In this document: piece after piece, positions 26,419 to 37,705 of the stretch
How positions within the stretch are numbered: position 1 is the stretch's first letter
Layout: the number at the start of each line of letters is the position of its first letter
NCBI GenBank assembly: GCA_013397075.1
Contig: VWZS01010169.1
Location: 186,001 to 250,000 of the forward strand
Direction of reading: 5' to 3'
DNA length: 64,000 nt
Origin: Rhabdornis inornatus
Taxonomy: Eukaryota > Chordata > Aves > Passeriformes > Rhabdornithidae
Program-made: the position numbers and the translations under genes
Notes under the pieces: generated by a model
Told to the model about the DNA's origin: nothing
Database searches by the model: none
Seen by the model: the letters and a program-made list of their open reading frames with translations, nothing else

Positions 26419-26467
26419 AAATTAAAAACAGAAAGGAAAAAAAAATAAAAAAGAAAAAAATAAAAAG
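26419..26467 (+). repeat. A-rich low-complexity tract in the TAFA5 leader
   Basis: A block of almost pure A with scattered G and T follows immediately after the GC-rich island core. It stands out from its surroundings in composition. It could be a nucleosome-depleting element or simple low-complexity sequence. It does not have the layout of a retroposon tail with a recognisable body. Confidence 0.7.
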
Positions 26468-26533
26468 GCTCGTTCGTGGGACATCTTCGAAGCTCAGTAC
26501 CACGCGAGGCATCCAAGCCGCAGTGAACCCTCC

Positions 26534-26665
26534 ATGCTAGTGAATCCCGCCACAGTGACAGGAGGGAAGCTGGCTGTGGCCACTGCTCCCAGAGCCCCGC
26601 GTGCATTAGAGTCGCCTTGGCTTTCTGGCTGGAAGATGATTCCTGCAACAGGACCGTGTTGCTGA
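26534..26665 (+). other. Upstream ORF 1 in TAFA5 leader (43 codons plus stop)
   Basis: An ATG at 26534 opens a reading frame that runs through a second in-frame ATG at 26636 and stops at TGA 26663-26665. It is not in frame with the TAFA5 start and ends 122 bases before it, so re-initiation is possible. No family is recognised in its product. Whether it is transcribed depends on the TSS, so a regulatory role is inference. Confidence 0.5.
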
Positions 26666-26703
26666 TGATGAACAGCAGAGTCGTTGGAAGATGCCTTCCT
26701 TGA
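26665..26703 (+). other. Upstream ORF 2 in TAFA5 leader (12 codons plus stop)
   Basis: Two consecutive ATGs (26665 and 26668) start a short ORF in the same frame as TAFA5. It ends at TGA 26701-26703, 84 bases before the TAFA5 ATG. The first ATG overlaps the stop of uORF 1 (A of ATG = last base of TGA), a geometry that could allow termination-reinitiation coupling. That functional reading is inference. Confidence 0.5.
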
Positions 26704-26787
26704 GGATTACACGTGGAGCAAGGCCATCAGTCAAGGGGAGAGCTGGCTGGTGAAACTGAGTTTCCCCCCGCCGGGGAAGTGGCTTCA

Positions 26788-26899
26788 ATGGCTCCATCTC
26801 CCAGGAGAAGCAGTAGGAAAGATGTCAGCGCCTTGCCAAGCATGTCCTCAACTTTCTGGGCTATCATGATCCTGGCTAGTCTCCTAATCGCTTACTGCA
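26788..26899 (+). CDS. TAFA5: TAFA5 first coding exon, long isoform (partial CDS)
   Basis: TAFA5 (FAM19A5) is a small secreted, chemokine-like, cysteine-rich protein expressed mainly in the nervous system. This exon encodes 37 complete codons plus one base of the next, so the intron is phase 1. Residues 1-22 are polar and basic. Residues 23-36 (FWAIMILASLLIAY) form the hydrophobic signal-peptide or anchor core. From memory, 31 of 37 residues match the human long isoform; differences are at positions 7, 8, 11, 13, 14 and 26. The start is chosen because the same frame has a stop at 26701-26703 and no other ATG between it and 26788; G at +4 is favourable and T at -3 is weak. The exon ends at a strong donor, GCA|GTAAGTA, at the family's expected position, splitting the Ser codon after Tyr-Cys. 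The cysteine-rich domain lies in later exons outside the window. Identification is high confidence; TSS and splicing are inferred. Confidence 0.95.
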
Positions 26900-27797
26900 G
26901 TAAGTACATATTTGTCCTGGTGCTTTTGCTGGGCATGAATCTACAGCCTTCCCATGTGAGGTAACACTTCAGGTGAATGCCAGGCTCTGAAGCTGGCAGG
27001 CATAGGTACTGTGCCTTAGACTTGCTCCTCAGCACATCTCCCCGTACTCCCCTATGGCAAAGCAGGTAGACCGGCACTTTAATACTGTCGCTTCTCAGGA
27101 TAATGAGATGTCTTTAGGTTGTAGATGTGGCATTTCCAGTCCAAAGAGTAACATCTCATGCAGTGTAGAAACAAACTTTCTAGCGGTAGTAACCCTGATC
27201 CGCTGTTCACCGTTTATTGTCAGATGTTAACCAGATTCCTCTGAGGCTGCTCCCTCCACATACACACTCTCCTAACTCTGTCCACTTTCAGTGAAGAGGA
27301 GCTGGTTTGCTTATGTTCATTCTTTTAGGAAGCACAGACTTCATCAAGTGACAGATGTCTTAACATCCCTGGGATCATATGTGGTCCTCTGAAATTCCAT
27401 AGGAGCAAATCTAGGAGCAAATCTTGGCACTTCCTTATCATATCCTCAGCAGTTTAGTAAGTCCATGTTGCCTGTTTTAGAGCTGCATCTCAGGTTATCA
27501 GTAGAGGTTTTTATATTCCTTTTTCAGGCTTGATAGATTTTCCATTAATTACACTGTTGCAGATAAGGTATCTGTAGGAGTCAAGTATTTGGACTATAAA
27601 TACTTTTAAAGGTCTTTATTTTTTCCTGCTTTTTGTTTATTTTGGTAATTTTTGTTTTTCTTTGTTTTACTTTCAGCAAGAATAATTTTCAAGCAGTTAT
27701 ATAATGTAAATGGAGGTAATGCCCATACTTCAAGTTAGGGAATGCAAGTTAGTCCATAGCAGCAGAGTGAAACTTGCAAAGAGAAAGAGCAGTTTTT

Positions 27798-27843
27798 ACG
27801 CAATAATTTAAAAAATACGCAATAATTTAAAAAATACGCAATT
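27798..27843 (+). repeat. 19-bp tandem repeat, about 2.4 copies
   Basis: The unit ACGCAATAATTTAAAAAAT occurs at 27798-27816 and 27817-27835, with a partial third copy. The first two copies are identical. Confidence 0.8.
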
Positions 27844-30771
27844 TATCGGGAAGGACCCACACAGTTTTGCCAAAATGAATCTACACTATGAGATTTTTCC
27901 CACCCTGAGCTGAGTGGGGTCTGTAATTTACCCGTGGTGCATATTGATTTCATTATCTGTAGCATAAAAGATTTTGTACTAGGCTTGTCTTGTTGAGCTG
28001 TAATAGGTGTAGGCTGTGATGAACAATAAATAGTTGCTGGTTTGCAGGAGCATACCGACTGCATTTCTTAACCCTCTGTTCCATTCCCTCCAACTGTATT
28101 ACGCTTACTGTTTTTTCTATGTATGTGTTCTGGGTTTTTTTTGAAACGAGATTGTAATTGGTTAGGAGAACCTTCAATTCACTTTTGTTTTGCATACTGC
28201 AGAGGCCCTTTATACTGATGACGCTGAAAGTGGATTATTCCAAAAAGAACAACATTTTTTTTTTTGTAATTTAGCACATTCTGCATTACACTTCTCATTA
28301 ATAAAATCATATTAAACAGGCCACAATATAATTTTAAACATAATGCTATATTTAATGTGTTAATATAGAGGATATACTAAACAACATAGTGAGTTTTAAA
28401 ATAATTTATTTTCTCATGGAAGTGCATATTACAGAATGAATAGTTCAAATGTAAAGGGAATTCAGTTTGATATTAGTGATAGTAAATATTTTGTGCTAGA
28501 AGTGTCCAAGGACTCACAGGCTTCTTATGAGAAGATATGGGATCTTCTGTGCATATATTTTTCATCAGCATGGCCTCAAAAAGAGTTAACCATGAACTCT
28601 GACACTTTAAAAATTATTTTATTTTCAGCATTGAGAAGTTTGACAACGTTTTGTCCTAAGGAATGTAGTCTTCCATTTGAATTGTTACATATTGTTCATT
28701 GTTTATTTTTTGCATTGTTTACTGATGAAAAATGCAAATGTTGGCTGATAATCTGAAGACATTTTCTAGTGTGCTTGAAGACCAGTTTCTAATTAGTTCT
28801 CTCAGCCAGTGTAGGTGATGTTCCTCAAATATGTAGTACACTCTTCATTTCATATAGCACTGAAAAGCACCATGCTGCTTAAAATATGCAGTGTCAAAAC
28901 ACTCCACCATTTATGTAATGCTTCACTGATTTGACAACTGCAATTCCAAATGTTAATGAAGCATCATGAACATTTTCTCTAGTGGTAGTATTTGAGACAC
29001 TGAAAAGAATGGTTTTTGCTCTGTGAAAAATCAAGATTAAAAAAGTGAAACTATTTCTTGGTAAAGCAGCACTTCAGATTTTATGAGTTCTTTTAAAAAT
29101 CAGCTATAGTTTAATCAGTCTTTTTTTCATCTGGTGCCTTATTTTGAGGAAAAGATCTGGGTGTTGGGGGGGACATGATGACTTTTAAAATGCTTTAAAA
29201 ATAACAGGATTGCCATATTTCTTAGGAAGCAAAAGAAAACAATTTGACTGCGTGAAGTGATCTCTACTTTCCCCCACATCTTATTGTCAGGTATATGGAA
29301 GTGTAACAATAAAGGTGAATATACTATCAAACTAATTACAGGAACCTAATATTTTATTCTTTCTCACTGTATCATTCTACTGAAAACAAACCCTGCAGCC
29401 TCCAAAACAAAACCTGGAAAAGAACATTTCCATTTTTCCTTTCTTAATAGCACTATAAATACAAATTTTGATCTATCTTGCCTATTTCCATTTTTCATCA
29501 GTTAGTCTGACAAAGCTTATTTCTGAATCAGTTATTTGAACATTGCTTCTCCTTCTTCTAATTGCTTAATGAATCTTTGTTTCTGGAAGTGTATTTGTTG
29601 TACAATAGTCAGCCCTATTACTGGAAGCAACCAGTAAACACCATACTCTAAGTTCCACTTGACAGATAAGCATATTTATAAAGAATGTTCTGGATGTGCA
29701 TATACAACCCATTAGACTTTCATTTATACTTTACTATCTGAAGTCAAGTTATATTCCTATTGATGTGGTAAAATGATAAACTGATAATTTCTTCTTTCTA
29801 AATGTTTAGATTATACTTAGGGATAATGGCTCCATCCTATGGTGGAAGAGAAACCTGCATCAAATCAATTAGGTTAGTTGCTATAGTGATAAATATAATG
29901 TAATATTCTCCATCTGAAGGAAAATTGTCTGATTTGGTAGGCTCTCAACAAGGGAAGACAAAAACGAAGTAGTGGAAATAGGCTGTTTATGGTGTGGCCA
30001 AGAAGGAGTTACTTTAATAAGCAGAAGCATCATTAAATGCAAAAGCAACCTCAGAAGGCTCTTCTGTAGAGAGTGGCCACCTTCATGGCAATTCAGAATT
30101 AAAAGAGTTGTGACATTTTTGGATTCCAGACATGTATCTTGCATGAATGAGCAGTAGTAAACCAGAGAGAAGTACCTACAGTGAATATCTCACATTGTGT
30201 TTTTTTACTGTTTTAAAGGTAAAATGAATAGGTTTTTTGTTTTTTTTTTCTTCTTCATAACTGGAGTATGCATTTTACCATGTTAGAAAGTTTGGTCAAA
30301 TAAGGAAATCATATGTGATATCACAGCTGTCTGCTACATCAAGACTCTAAATAACATAGTTTTGATTCAGAACTACTTTTTAGTGCATTTATTCAGTTGA
30401 CTTTGCTATAAATACTGAGGAACTTTTTATATGTAAATGGTAACTTTAAGCAATATATGAATCAGCTTTTAGCAAAGTTGTGGCTGTTACAAGCTTTTAC
30501 TTTTTCCTTTTTATACTGTTTTTTAAGCATAAAGAGTAGAACATTAGAGCCCTGTGCTGCTCTGTTAAGGTAATACTTCTAAGGGCAAGTAAATTTTTTT
30601 TTTTTTAAAGGAGCTACCAAAACTGAATGGTACTTGGAAAATTGACCTTCTTAGTTTGAGTACAGTGTATGGAAGAGAGCAGTATGAAACCCAGCATTTA
30701 TGCTTACTAAATGTTGATAGTACTAGGAAAAAGAAGTCTAAAAGTCCAAAAATGCAAAGTATTTCCCATAA

Positions 30772-31270
30772 CATAATACAGAGATATTTTTGCTATTGCT
30801 GAGCAGGGCTTACACAGAGCCAAGGCCTTTTCTGCTTTCCCTATTGCCACACTGGTAAGGAAGCTGTGGGTACATGGCAAGTTGGGAAGGGACGCTGTCA
30901 GGGCACGTGACCTCAACTAACCAAAGGGATATTCCAGACCATGTGACATCATGCTCAATGTATAAAATGGGGGGAAGAAGGAGGGGAGGTTTGGAGTGAT
31001 GGTGTTTGTCTTCCAAGTTGTTGTTACACATGATGGAACCCTGCTTTCCTGGAGATGGCTGAACACCTGCCTGCCCATGGGAAGGAATGAATTAATTTCT
31101 TGTTTTGCTTGCTTGTGTGCACGGCTTTTGCTTTCCCCATTAAACTCTCTTTATCTCAACCCATGGGTTTTCTGGCTTTTACCTTTCTGATTCTCTCCCC
31201 AATCCTACTCATGGGGAGTGAGCAAACAGCTGCCTGGGGCTTGGTTCCTGGCTGGGGTTAAACTATGAAA
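30772..31270 (+). mobile_element. ERVL-type LTR in sense orientation within TAFA5 intron 1
   Basis: This is the same LTR family as at 179-824 and 11239-12324, but on the + strand. It ends with GGCTGGGGTTAAACTATGAAA, the complement of their left ends. It contains the shared block CCAAAGGGATATTCCAGACC, a TATAAAA box at 30961-30967, and an ATTAAA poly(A)-signal variant at 31139-31144 followed by T-rich sequence. The 5' end is diverged or truncated, so the left boundary is approximate. It is transcriptionally co-oriented with TAFA5. Confidence 0.75.
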
Positions 31271-33574
31271 AAATATTATATTACTTATATTGTACTAACC
31301 TCACCTTAAACTGAGATCCTGTTACATATTGGGTAGTCACAGCTAATTTGAGAAATACCTTTTCATTGTCCCGTTCTGAAGTTGCTTTCTGTCTAAAAGA
31401 CACGGGCTATTATGATCTTCAGGTCTTACTGTTTCCTTATTGGAGACTGCCAGCAGGGATGGCAATTAACTGTGACTGTCAGTTGGCCCCTTCTACAACA
31501 GGAGCTACCATATCATCATGCATAGACTACTGAACAGCTGTTTGGTGACAAATGGTCACTGCCCATTTATGCTGGATGCAAACAAGTCAGCTCTGAAAGA
31601 AAGCCTACAGCTCCTGTTATTGATCTGTTATCATTCAGATCCCTTCTTCTGTTTTCAAAACTGCAAAACAGAGATTTAAAAAAAATCTGTTTACCTGATC
31701 TGTAACTTTATTATCTTTTCTGCAAGAATTACTATGTATGTATTTTTCCCAAACTCTGCATGCAGGATGTGACATAAAGAGCCACTGTCATTAGTCAAAC
31801 TTTTTGCAGTCTAATTTGTGTATGGAAAAGAAAAATAATGCTTTTATGACATTAAATAGGAAAAGTAAAATATTAAAATTCTGTTTCTTTATGTAATGTC
31901 CTAGTTGCCCCTTTTGAAACAGGCTCAGTTTTTGTGATAAAACCAGTGCTTTGAACTTGATGGCCTCTACAATGTACTACCTGTCAATGTGAGTACCAAG
32001 TTGACACTGAGGTTGTCTCACCAGTTGTGTTGTAGTCTGTCCAGATGATGTATTACATAGAAGTCCTTGGCATCAACATAAGAAATATCTTCTTACTGCT
32101 TTGAATATTGCATTCGACCCTTTAAGGCTAAGTAAGCACCATTACAATTTCTCAAATGTATTTGAATTCTGGCAATTCATACCTCCATTGCAAGTATAAC
32201 CACTGATACGGGTGGATAATGGGAAGTAGGAAGGGAGAGGAAACTAGAAGAAAATGGATGTTTTCAATTAAGTATGTGGTAGAGGAGTCTTTCAGCAGTA
32301 TTGACAGGACAGAGATTGAGACCCCTTTGACAATTTTTTTTGCTCTTTATGTAATATGCCATTTTTTTCTTACCATTTACTATGAAAACAGTATTGGGGG
32401 CCCTGCTGCTCCAGCTACGGGTGTAAACATGAGCTATTAATCTTTCAATCTTTCCTTCCTGATGTTACTGAAGAAGTAGTAGAAAGTCCTTCACTGAGCT
32501 TAGCCCTTAGGAGTGGGTATTTTCCCACTCATTTTTCTCTTCTAGAAGGGGATGGTATGAAATATGATTTTAATATGTAATGTAGTGCTTTCTTAGAGAG
32601 TGCTCTGACCATAAGGCTATTACATGAAAAAAAAAAAATAAAAAAAAAATTGACAGCTAGTCCAGCACCTGGCATGTCAAATATTGTTTTTTAGAGGTAT
32701 GCCTTGAATGTTGTCAGTAATTCAAAAATACAGTTGGATACTGTGCTTCATATAGAAGTGTTAGATGTATAGGTAAATCCAGGCAGGTTTGATTAGCCAC
32801 AATCTCCCTGGTCTGCATATTCCTTGTTGCTAAATTTAAACTAGAATATTTCCATGCTTAGTCTCATGTTTGATCAGGTGTGTTGTTCCACTGCTGGGCT
32901 GGGAATCTATTTATTTTTTTTCTGTGTTTAAATCTAAGTTAGAGTGCTTTTTGCACAGATGGTTGGCAAATTTGCTTATTGTAGATGTTTTGGAAGTCAT
33001 CTCTTCATGAATATGCTTTTATGTTAGCCCTACAAATAGGAAAATGTTATGTGGTGACTATTTGAAAATATATGAACTGTATTTAGACTATTTTCCAATA
33101 TTTTTGGTATAGAGATTTATTTCAAAGACTTCATGCATGTTTTTCAATAAAAGGACTGTTTATGGATAACAAGTAAAATGGTAGAGGGTTTTGCATTTAT
33201 GTGATGATCTTTGGATTTCTTCTAAGCTATGTGGCCTGTGTATTATTTTGATCTGTGAATGAACTGCTTCTTTGGATGTCTTTCTTCAAACACTTGATTG
33301 CTGTCAGATAAGAGAAAATCATGTAACTGGGGTGAGGAGTATGACTATTTTTTAAAGGGGTCTCTGAGCAACAACCCCTCTGGTTTTCTCCAGTTACTCA
33401 ATATCATCTGTGCTTTTGCATGTCCTAACACTTCTCTTCGTTGTCTGTGGTGCATACAGCAGTAAGGAAGTTGCTTCTCTAGAATAAAGTGTTGTTTATT
33501 TTGCCAAATTATATGCTGTTGTTGGAGAAAACATAAACTATATGTAAAGGCACCTCTAGCTTCAATTTTTCTTG

Positions 33575-33600
33575 TTACAATGCCCTTCAAGGCATTGTAA
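33575..33600. other. Perfect 10-bp inverted repeat
   Basis: TTACAATGCC and its exact complement GGCATTGTAA flank a 6-nt spacer. It lies about 75 bp before a CR1 fragment and may be a chance hairpin. Confidence 0.55.
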
Positions 33601-33675
33601 TTGTAGGTTGGTGTGACTTCTGATGGGTTTTAGTTTTTTTATATATGTTTGTTTATTTTGTATATTTCTACCTCA

Positions 33676-33980
33676 TGAAATCATAGAATTCTATGTGATG
33701 GAAGGGACCTTTAATGGTCAGCTAGTTCCAAACCCCCTGCCATGGTCAGGCACACCTTCCACTAGACCAGGTTGCTCAGAGCCCCATCCAGCCTGACCTT
33801 GAGCAGTTCCAGGGATGAGAACTTTTCTCGTTCCGGTTCCTCAACACCTTTACATTGAAGAGGATCATCCTAACAACTAATCTACACCTCCCATCTTTCA
33901 GTCTGAAGCCAGTAAGGCTTTAAAACATTGTCCCTTACCCTGTCGCTAGATGGCCTTGTGAATGGTCCCACTTCTAGGCT
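33676..33980 (-). mobile_element. CR1 LINE 3' fragment
   Basis: The left edge AATCATAGAATTCTATG is the complement of the CR1 octamer tail, followed by the complements of 'CCTTCCA...' and the 'CTAGACCAGGTTGCTCAGAGC' 3' UTR motif. It continues to about 33980, with a decayed right part. Confidence 0.85.
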
Positions 33981-34914
33981 GCTTCATTCTCTTGCAGCCT
34001 GAGTTAACCCATGACCCTTGGCTTCAAGTATCCTCCTCCACTGTCATATCCTGCTCTTCCAACAGGAGAGTGTTTTAACAGAGCAGGATCTTACGATGTT
34101 TTTAGGATCATATACCTTATGTAATAAAGCCTCCTTCTGCCTTTGCCAGCAACTGAAAGTAGCAATTTATGCTATGACCCCATTGTTCATTCCGGTGTTT
34201 TGAAGGTCTGGAACTGGGACTGTCTCTGGTTTTGTTTTGTGTGGAGGTTAATTCCAAAATATAGTTAACAGATGTGTTCTGTTTGTATTTTCTGTACAGA
34301 AACTGAATAAAAGCCCAGAACAGAATGCCTAGGAGATTGGTCATATTTCAAATTGCAAGTTATGTTGGTTGGGTTAATTCCTGTTTTTTTTATCCATTGT
34401 AGGCGAGAATTGTACTGACCAACTTCATTTAAGCATAGTTGTAGAACCTGATGATTCTGTTATATGTCATCTGAGAGAAGGGTCCTTAATTCTTACAGAA
34501 ATGAGAAATCACTACATATGGAAAAGAAAAATTACTACTTATGAAAAGAAGTCTAACAAAAAGTAAATGGGAGTTCTTTCTGAGTTCTTGTTAATCCTAG
34601 CATAATTTATAGTGGCTTTGATCTTTGCTCTTGGAAATCTTGGCTTTTTTTTTTTCTGATTATCTTATAATGCTGATCTTGGCAAATGTGTTCTAAGAGA
34701 TAATACACTGACATATAGAGATACCTTTAACCCTGAATATCACTCTTCATACTGTCAGCTGTCAGTATTCCTTTCAGTGAGTATTTAATTTTTCCATTGA
34801 ACGAGACCAGTGCAAAGCTTGGCAGAACATCTTAGCCAGATGACAGAAGTGGGTTTAAGCTAAACTGTTGCACTGCTCATTAAATGGTTCAGTTGAATGT
34901 AGAAATGTTGAAAT

Positions 34915-35400
34915 GCTGTGGGAACAGTGGCTTCTGGCACTTTTGGCAGACCCAGAGGAAGCCCACAAAAGTGATCGGGGGCTAAAGCCTATGGAGACCA
35001 GTAAAGAGAGTTGGAGTTATTTGACCTGGAGAAGAGAAGGCTGAGGGAAGACCTTACTTAACTTAGTTAAAATCTTAGTGTTGTAATCAAGGGAGCTTGT
35101 GAGAAAGATGGAGAGAGATGTTTTATCAGTCCTGCAGCAACGGGACAAAGGGCAATAGTTTAAACTGAAATAGAGTAGATTCACATGGGACAGAAGGCAT
35201 CTTTTACTGTGAGGGTGGTAAGACATTGGCACAGGTTGCCCAGAGGAGCTGTGGATACCCAGTCCCCAGAAGTGTTCAAGATCAGGTTGGATGACACTTT
35301 GAGCAACCTGGTCTAGTGGAAGGTGCCCCTGCCCATGGTAGGGGGGTTTGGAACTAGATAATCTTTAAGGGTCCCTTCCAACCCAAACCAGTCTATGACT
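34915..35400 (+). mobile_element. CR1 LINE 3' fragment
   Basis: It contains the 'GACCTGGAGAAGAGAAGGCTG' ORF2-end segment, the 3' UTR motif GGCACAGGTTGCCCAGAGGA and the terminal 'GGGTCCCTTCCAACCCAAACC' block with a decayed tail. It is well preserved but 5'-truncated. Confidence 0.9.
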
Positions 35401-37316
35401 TTTGTTCTCTTGCTTTAAATTAAACAAGTAAAAGTGTAACAGATATTGAGAGTTTACCTGCTACTGATAGAATTCTCTTGTGTTACTGAAAGGGTTCCCT
35501 GGTTTCTCATATTTGGAACCAAAAAGAAACTTCTATTTAATTATACCTTGGGTAGACACTTTTATTCTGTGCAACCTAAAAGAAATGTGGCTGCTTCTAT
35601 TATTTATTTTGTATACTGAACAAATTCCAATATAGTTCTATGTATCAGCTTGAATCATAAAAAATAGAAAATTCTTTCCTGAATAGAGCTAATATAATAA
35701 CCTGAGTTATTATTGAAAATAATTTTGTTGAAAAATATCAGGTTTTCCAGAGCTTTCTAAGTATCTACTGTCAGTAATGCTCTGTTGAACATTCATTGTA
35801 AGGTGAGAGTATATATGGTTTTGTGTATATATGTGCTCAGTAAAAAACATACCAATATTTAAAATAAAAATAAGAGGCTTTAAAATTTGATGTCGCCAAA
35901 TTTTACGGAAAGGTAATTATTTTGATGAAATTACCTGCTCTAAAGCATTTGATCTAACATGTGCTTTTTGAGCATAATATCCAGAATAATGATTCTTTTA
36001 AGACATCATTTTAAAGAACTTTCCGAGATGTTTTCATTTTAAGTTATCGGCTCCAGCCAAAACAAACAAACGAAACTGCCAAACCCACATATAAATGTTC
36101 TGGAAGTCAGATCCTCATAGATAAAAAGAAACAGCTGACAAATAGTTTCATCTGAACAGTAGTCATCTACATTTGCCATAATCTCATTTTAAAGTCAGTG
36201 AAAGCGTAAACATTTTCACGGTGCAGTTCATGTGACCTTTTTTAGATACATGATAGAGTTTGATGTAAATTGTGCTGCAGAAGTGCTTGTCTTTGTTGGC
36301 AGATAGACAACTTGCTACGATTTTAGCATATATGTTATCACATTAATCCAGTCCATCATTACAGCATTCTTAGATTATTGTTCTTTCTATTTTCAAGTTC
36401 CACATTTAATATTGAAATATTTATTGCCAAGTGACTGGTTCAGTATTTCTGTAGGGAAGAAAAACAGAAAAATGTGCTTGTGGTACAGATTGATTAAGAC
36501 TGTAGGTCAAGATACTGCATTAATGCACAAAGGATTTGTACAATTTGAGGGGGAGGTAGTTGGCATAAAATGCTGGGATTTTCTGAAGACATCTTTGCAA
36601 ACAGTTCATATCCCAAACGTTTTTTGCAATGTTTTGCCTTACTGTAAATTCTCCAGTTTCTTTGCCAGTATTGTTACACTCTGGACACTCTAAAAATACT
36701 ATCTTCCCACAGAAGTTGGAACCTATGTGAATTTCAGAGAGTACCAAAGGTTGTCAGCTTTACCATTCTTTTTTTCTCTTTTTTAAACCTCTTCCACATA
36801 AAACAATATTGAACACATTTTCACCATGCAAACTTTAATAGTGTGGTTAAAATATTTGAAACACCTTCATCTACTACTGATTTAGGTAAGAAAAGTTTTA
36901 AAGGTGAGCAGGTGTGTACATGTTTATAAGAAGCTGCAGGAGCAAAGAAGACCTGAAATGCTTACCTCGAATATAAAAGCAGATATGAAGAAAATAAAAG
37001 CTTTGTATGAAAAATCTTATGTGGTTATTTTTGGGAGGATATTGGGCTTTATGACCTGAGATGTTCCTCCAATTCTTCTTTTTTCAGTGTAAGTGCTATT
37101 TTTACAGTCCTTTTCATCTGGAGAGATTTGTTGCCTTCTATAGCTCATTGTTTTATAGATATGTTTTGTTCAAGGAATATATTGCTCTTCACCTTTTTTC
37201 ACAGTAAATATATCTTCATGGATTCTTTGTCTAAAAGCTGTTCAGTTCTGGTTGTGCTGCCTGTGTAACTAGAGGTCTCTACCTTAATCCTGTCTACAAA
37301 TGTAGAATGCCTTACT

Positions 37317-37705
37317 TGTCATGGTTTAGAAATGGTATTCTGCAGTTTAGTACTCTTGCTGTTCCCCCTCTGCCCCACCTCCAGTTGGAGGCACAGAACG
37401 TTATGGGTTGAGAGAAGAACAATTTACAGTAAACAGAAATGAGATAAGAAATGAACAGCAACAGTAACAATGGTGAAAATAAAGTTGTGCAAAAGAGAGT
37501 GGTTCAGATGCAAAAAGGGTCACTGTGGACCCTAAGACTGGACAGTTCCCCTGCCATGTTTTCTTGGCCAGAAGGGACTCTTCCCCCCCTGAAGTGAGAG
37601 TGCCTTTCCCCATCACCTGGCAATGACCTGAGGTGGTATGGAATAATCTCTGTGTCCCCCTCTCAGCTACTGCTAAGAATTAGCCCTGACATTTGATGGC
37701 AATGT
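37317..37705 (-). mobile_element. ERVL-type solo LTR (second subfamily)
   Basis: It starts with the family terminus TGTCATGGTTTAG and contains blocks typical of a related avian LTR subfamily, including 'GGGTTGAGAGAAGAACAATTT', 'TTGGCCAGAAGGGACTC' and 'CACCTGGCAATGACC'. It ends in a CTACTGCTAAGAATTAGCCCTG-like segment. It differs internally from the other three LTRs. The right boundary is approximate and no clean target duplication was identified. Confidence 0.6.

Larger units (their letters stand above)
25600..26600 (+). promoter_or_regulatory. TAFA5: CpG-island promoter of TAFA5
   Basis: This is a sharp rise in GC and CpG density within otherwise AT-rich DNA, densest from about 25850 to 26400. 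GC boxes are visible at 25886-25893 (GGGGCGGG) and 26212-26218 (GGGCGGG), with an E-box CACCTG at 26288-26293 next to an EGR/KLF-like GTGGGCG. No TATA box is evident, so dispersed initiation is expected. It lies directly upstream of the TAFA5 start codon and is the only CpG island in the window. The exact TSS cannot be read from the sequence. One ambiguous base (N) sits at 26356. Long ORFs on both strands here are composition artefacts. Confidence 0.85.
26400..26787 (+). other. TAFA5: Probable 5' leader of TAFA5 exon 1 (5' boundary unknown)
   Basis: This is sequence between the CpG-dense core and the TAFA5 ATG, and most of it is probably 5' untranslated exon. It contains an A-rich tract (26419-26467) and several upstream ATGs: 26534, 26636, 26665 and 26668. 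The left edge is arbitrary because no TSS signal is visible. No good acceptor was noticed just before the ATG, so leader and coding start are probably one exon. Confidence 0.6.

Noticed and set aside
25659..26648. 329-codon minus-strand ORF antisense to the TAFA5 promoter
   Set aside because: It spans the CpG island, is Arg/Pro/Gly/Ala-rich with no recognisable domain, crosses an N, and has equally long ORFs on the other strand. GC-rich DNA lacks stops, so this is a composition artefact.
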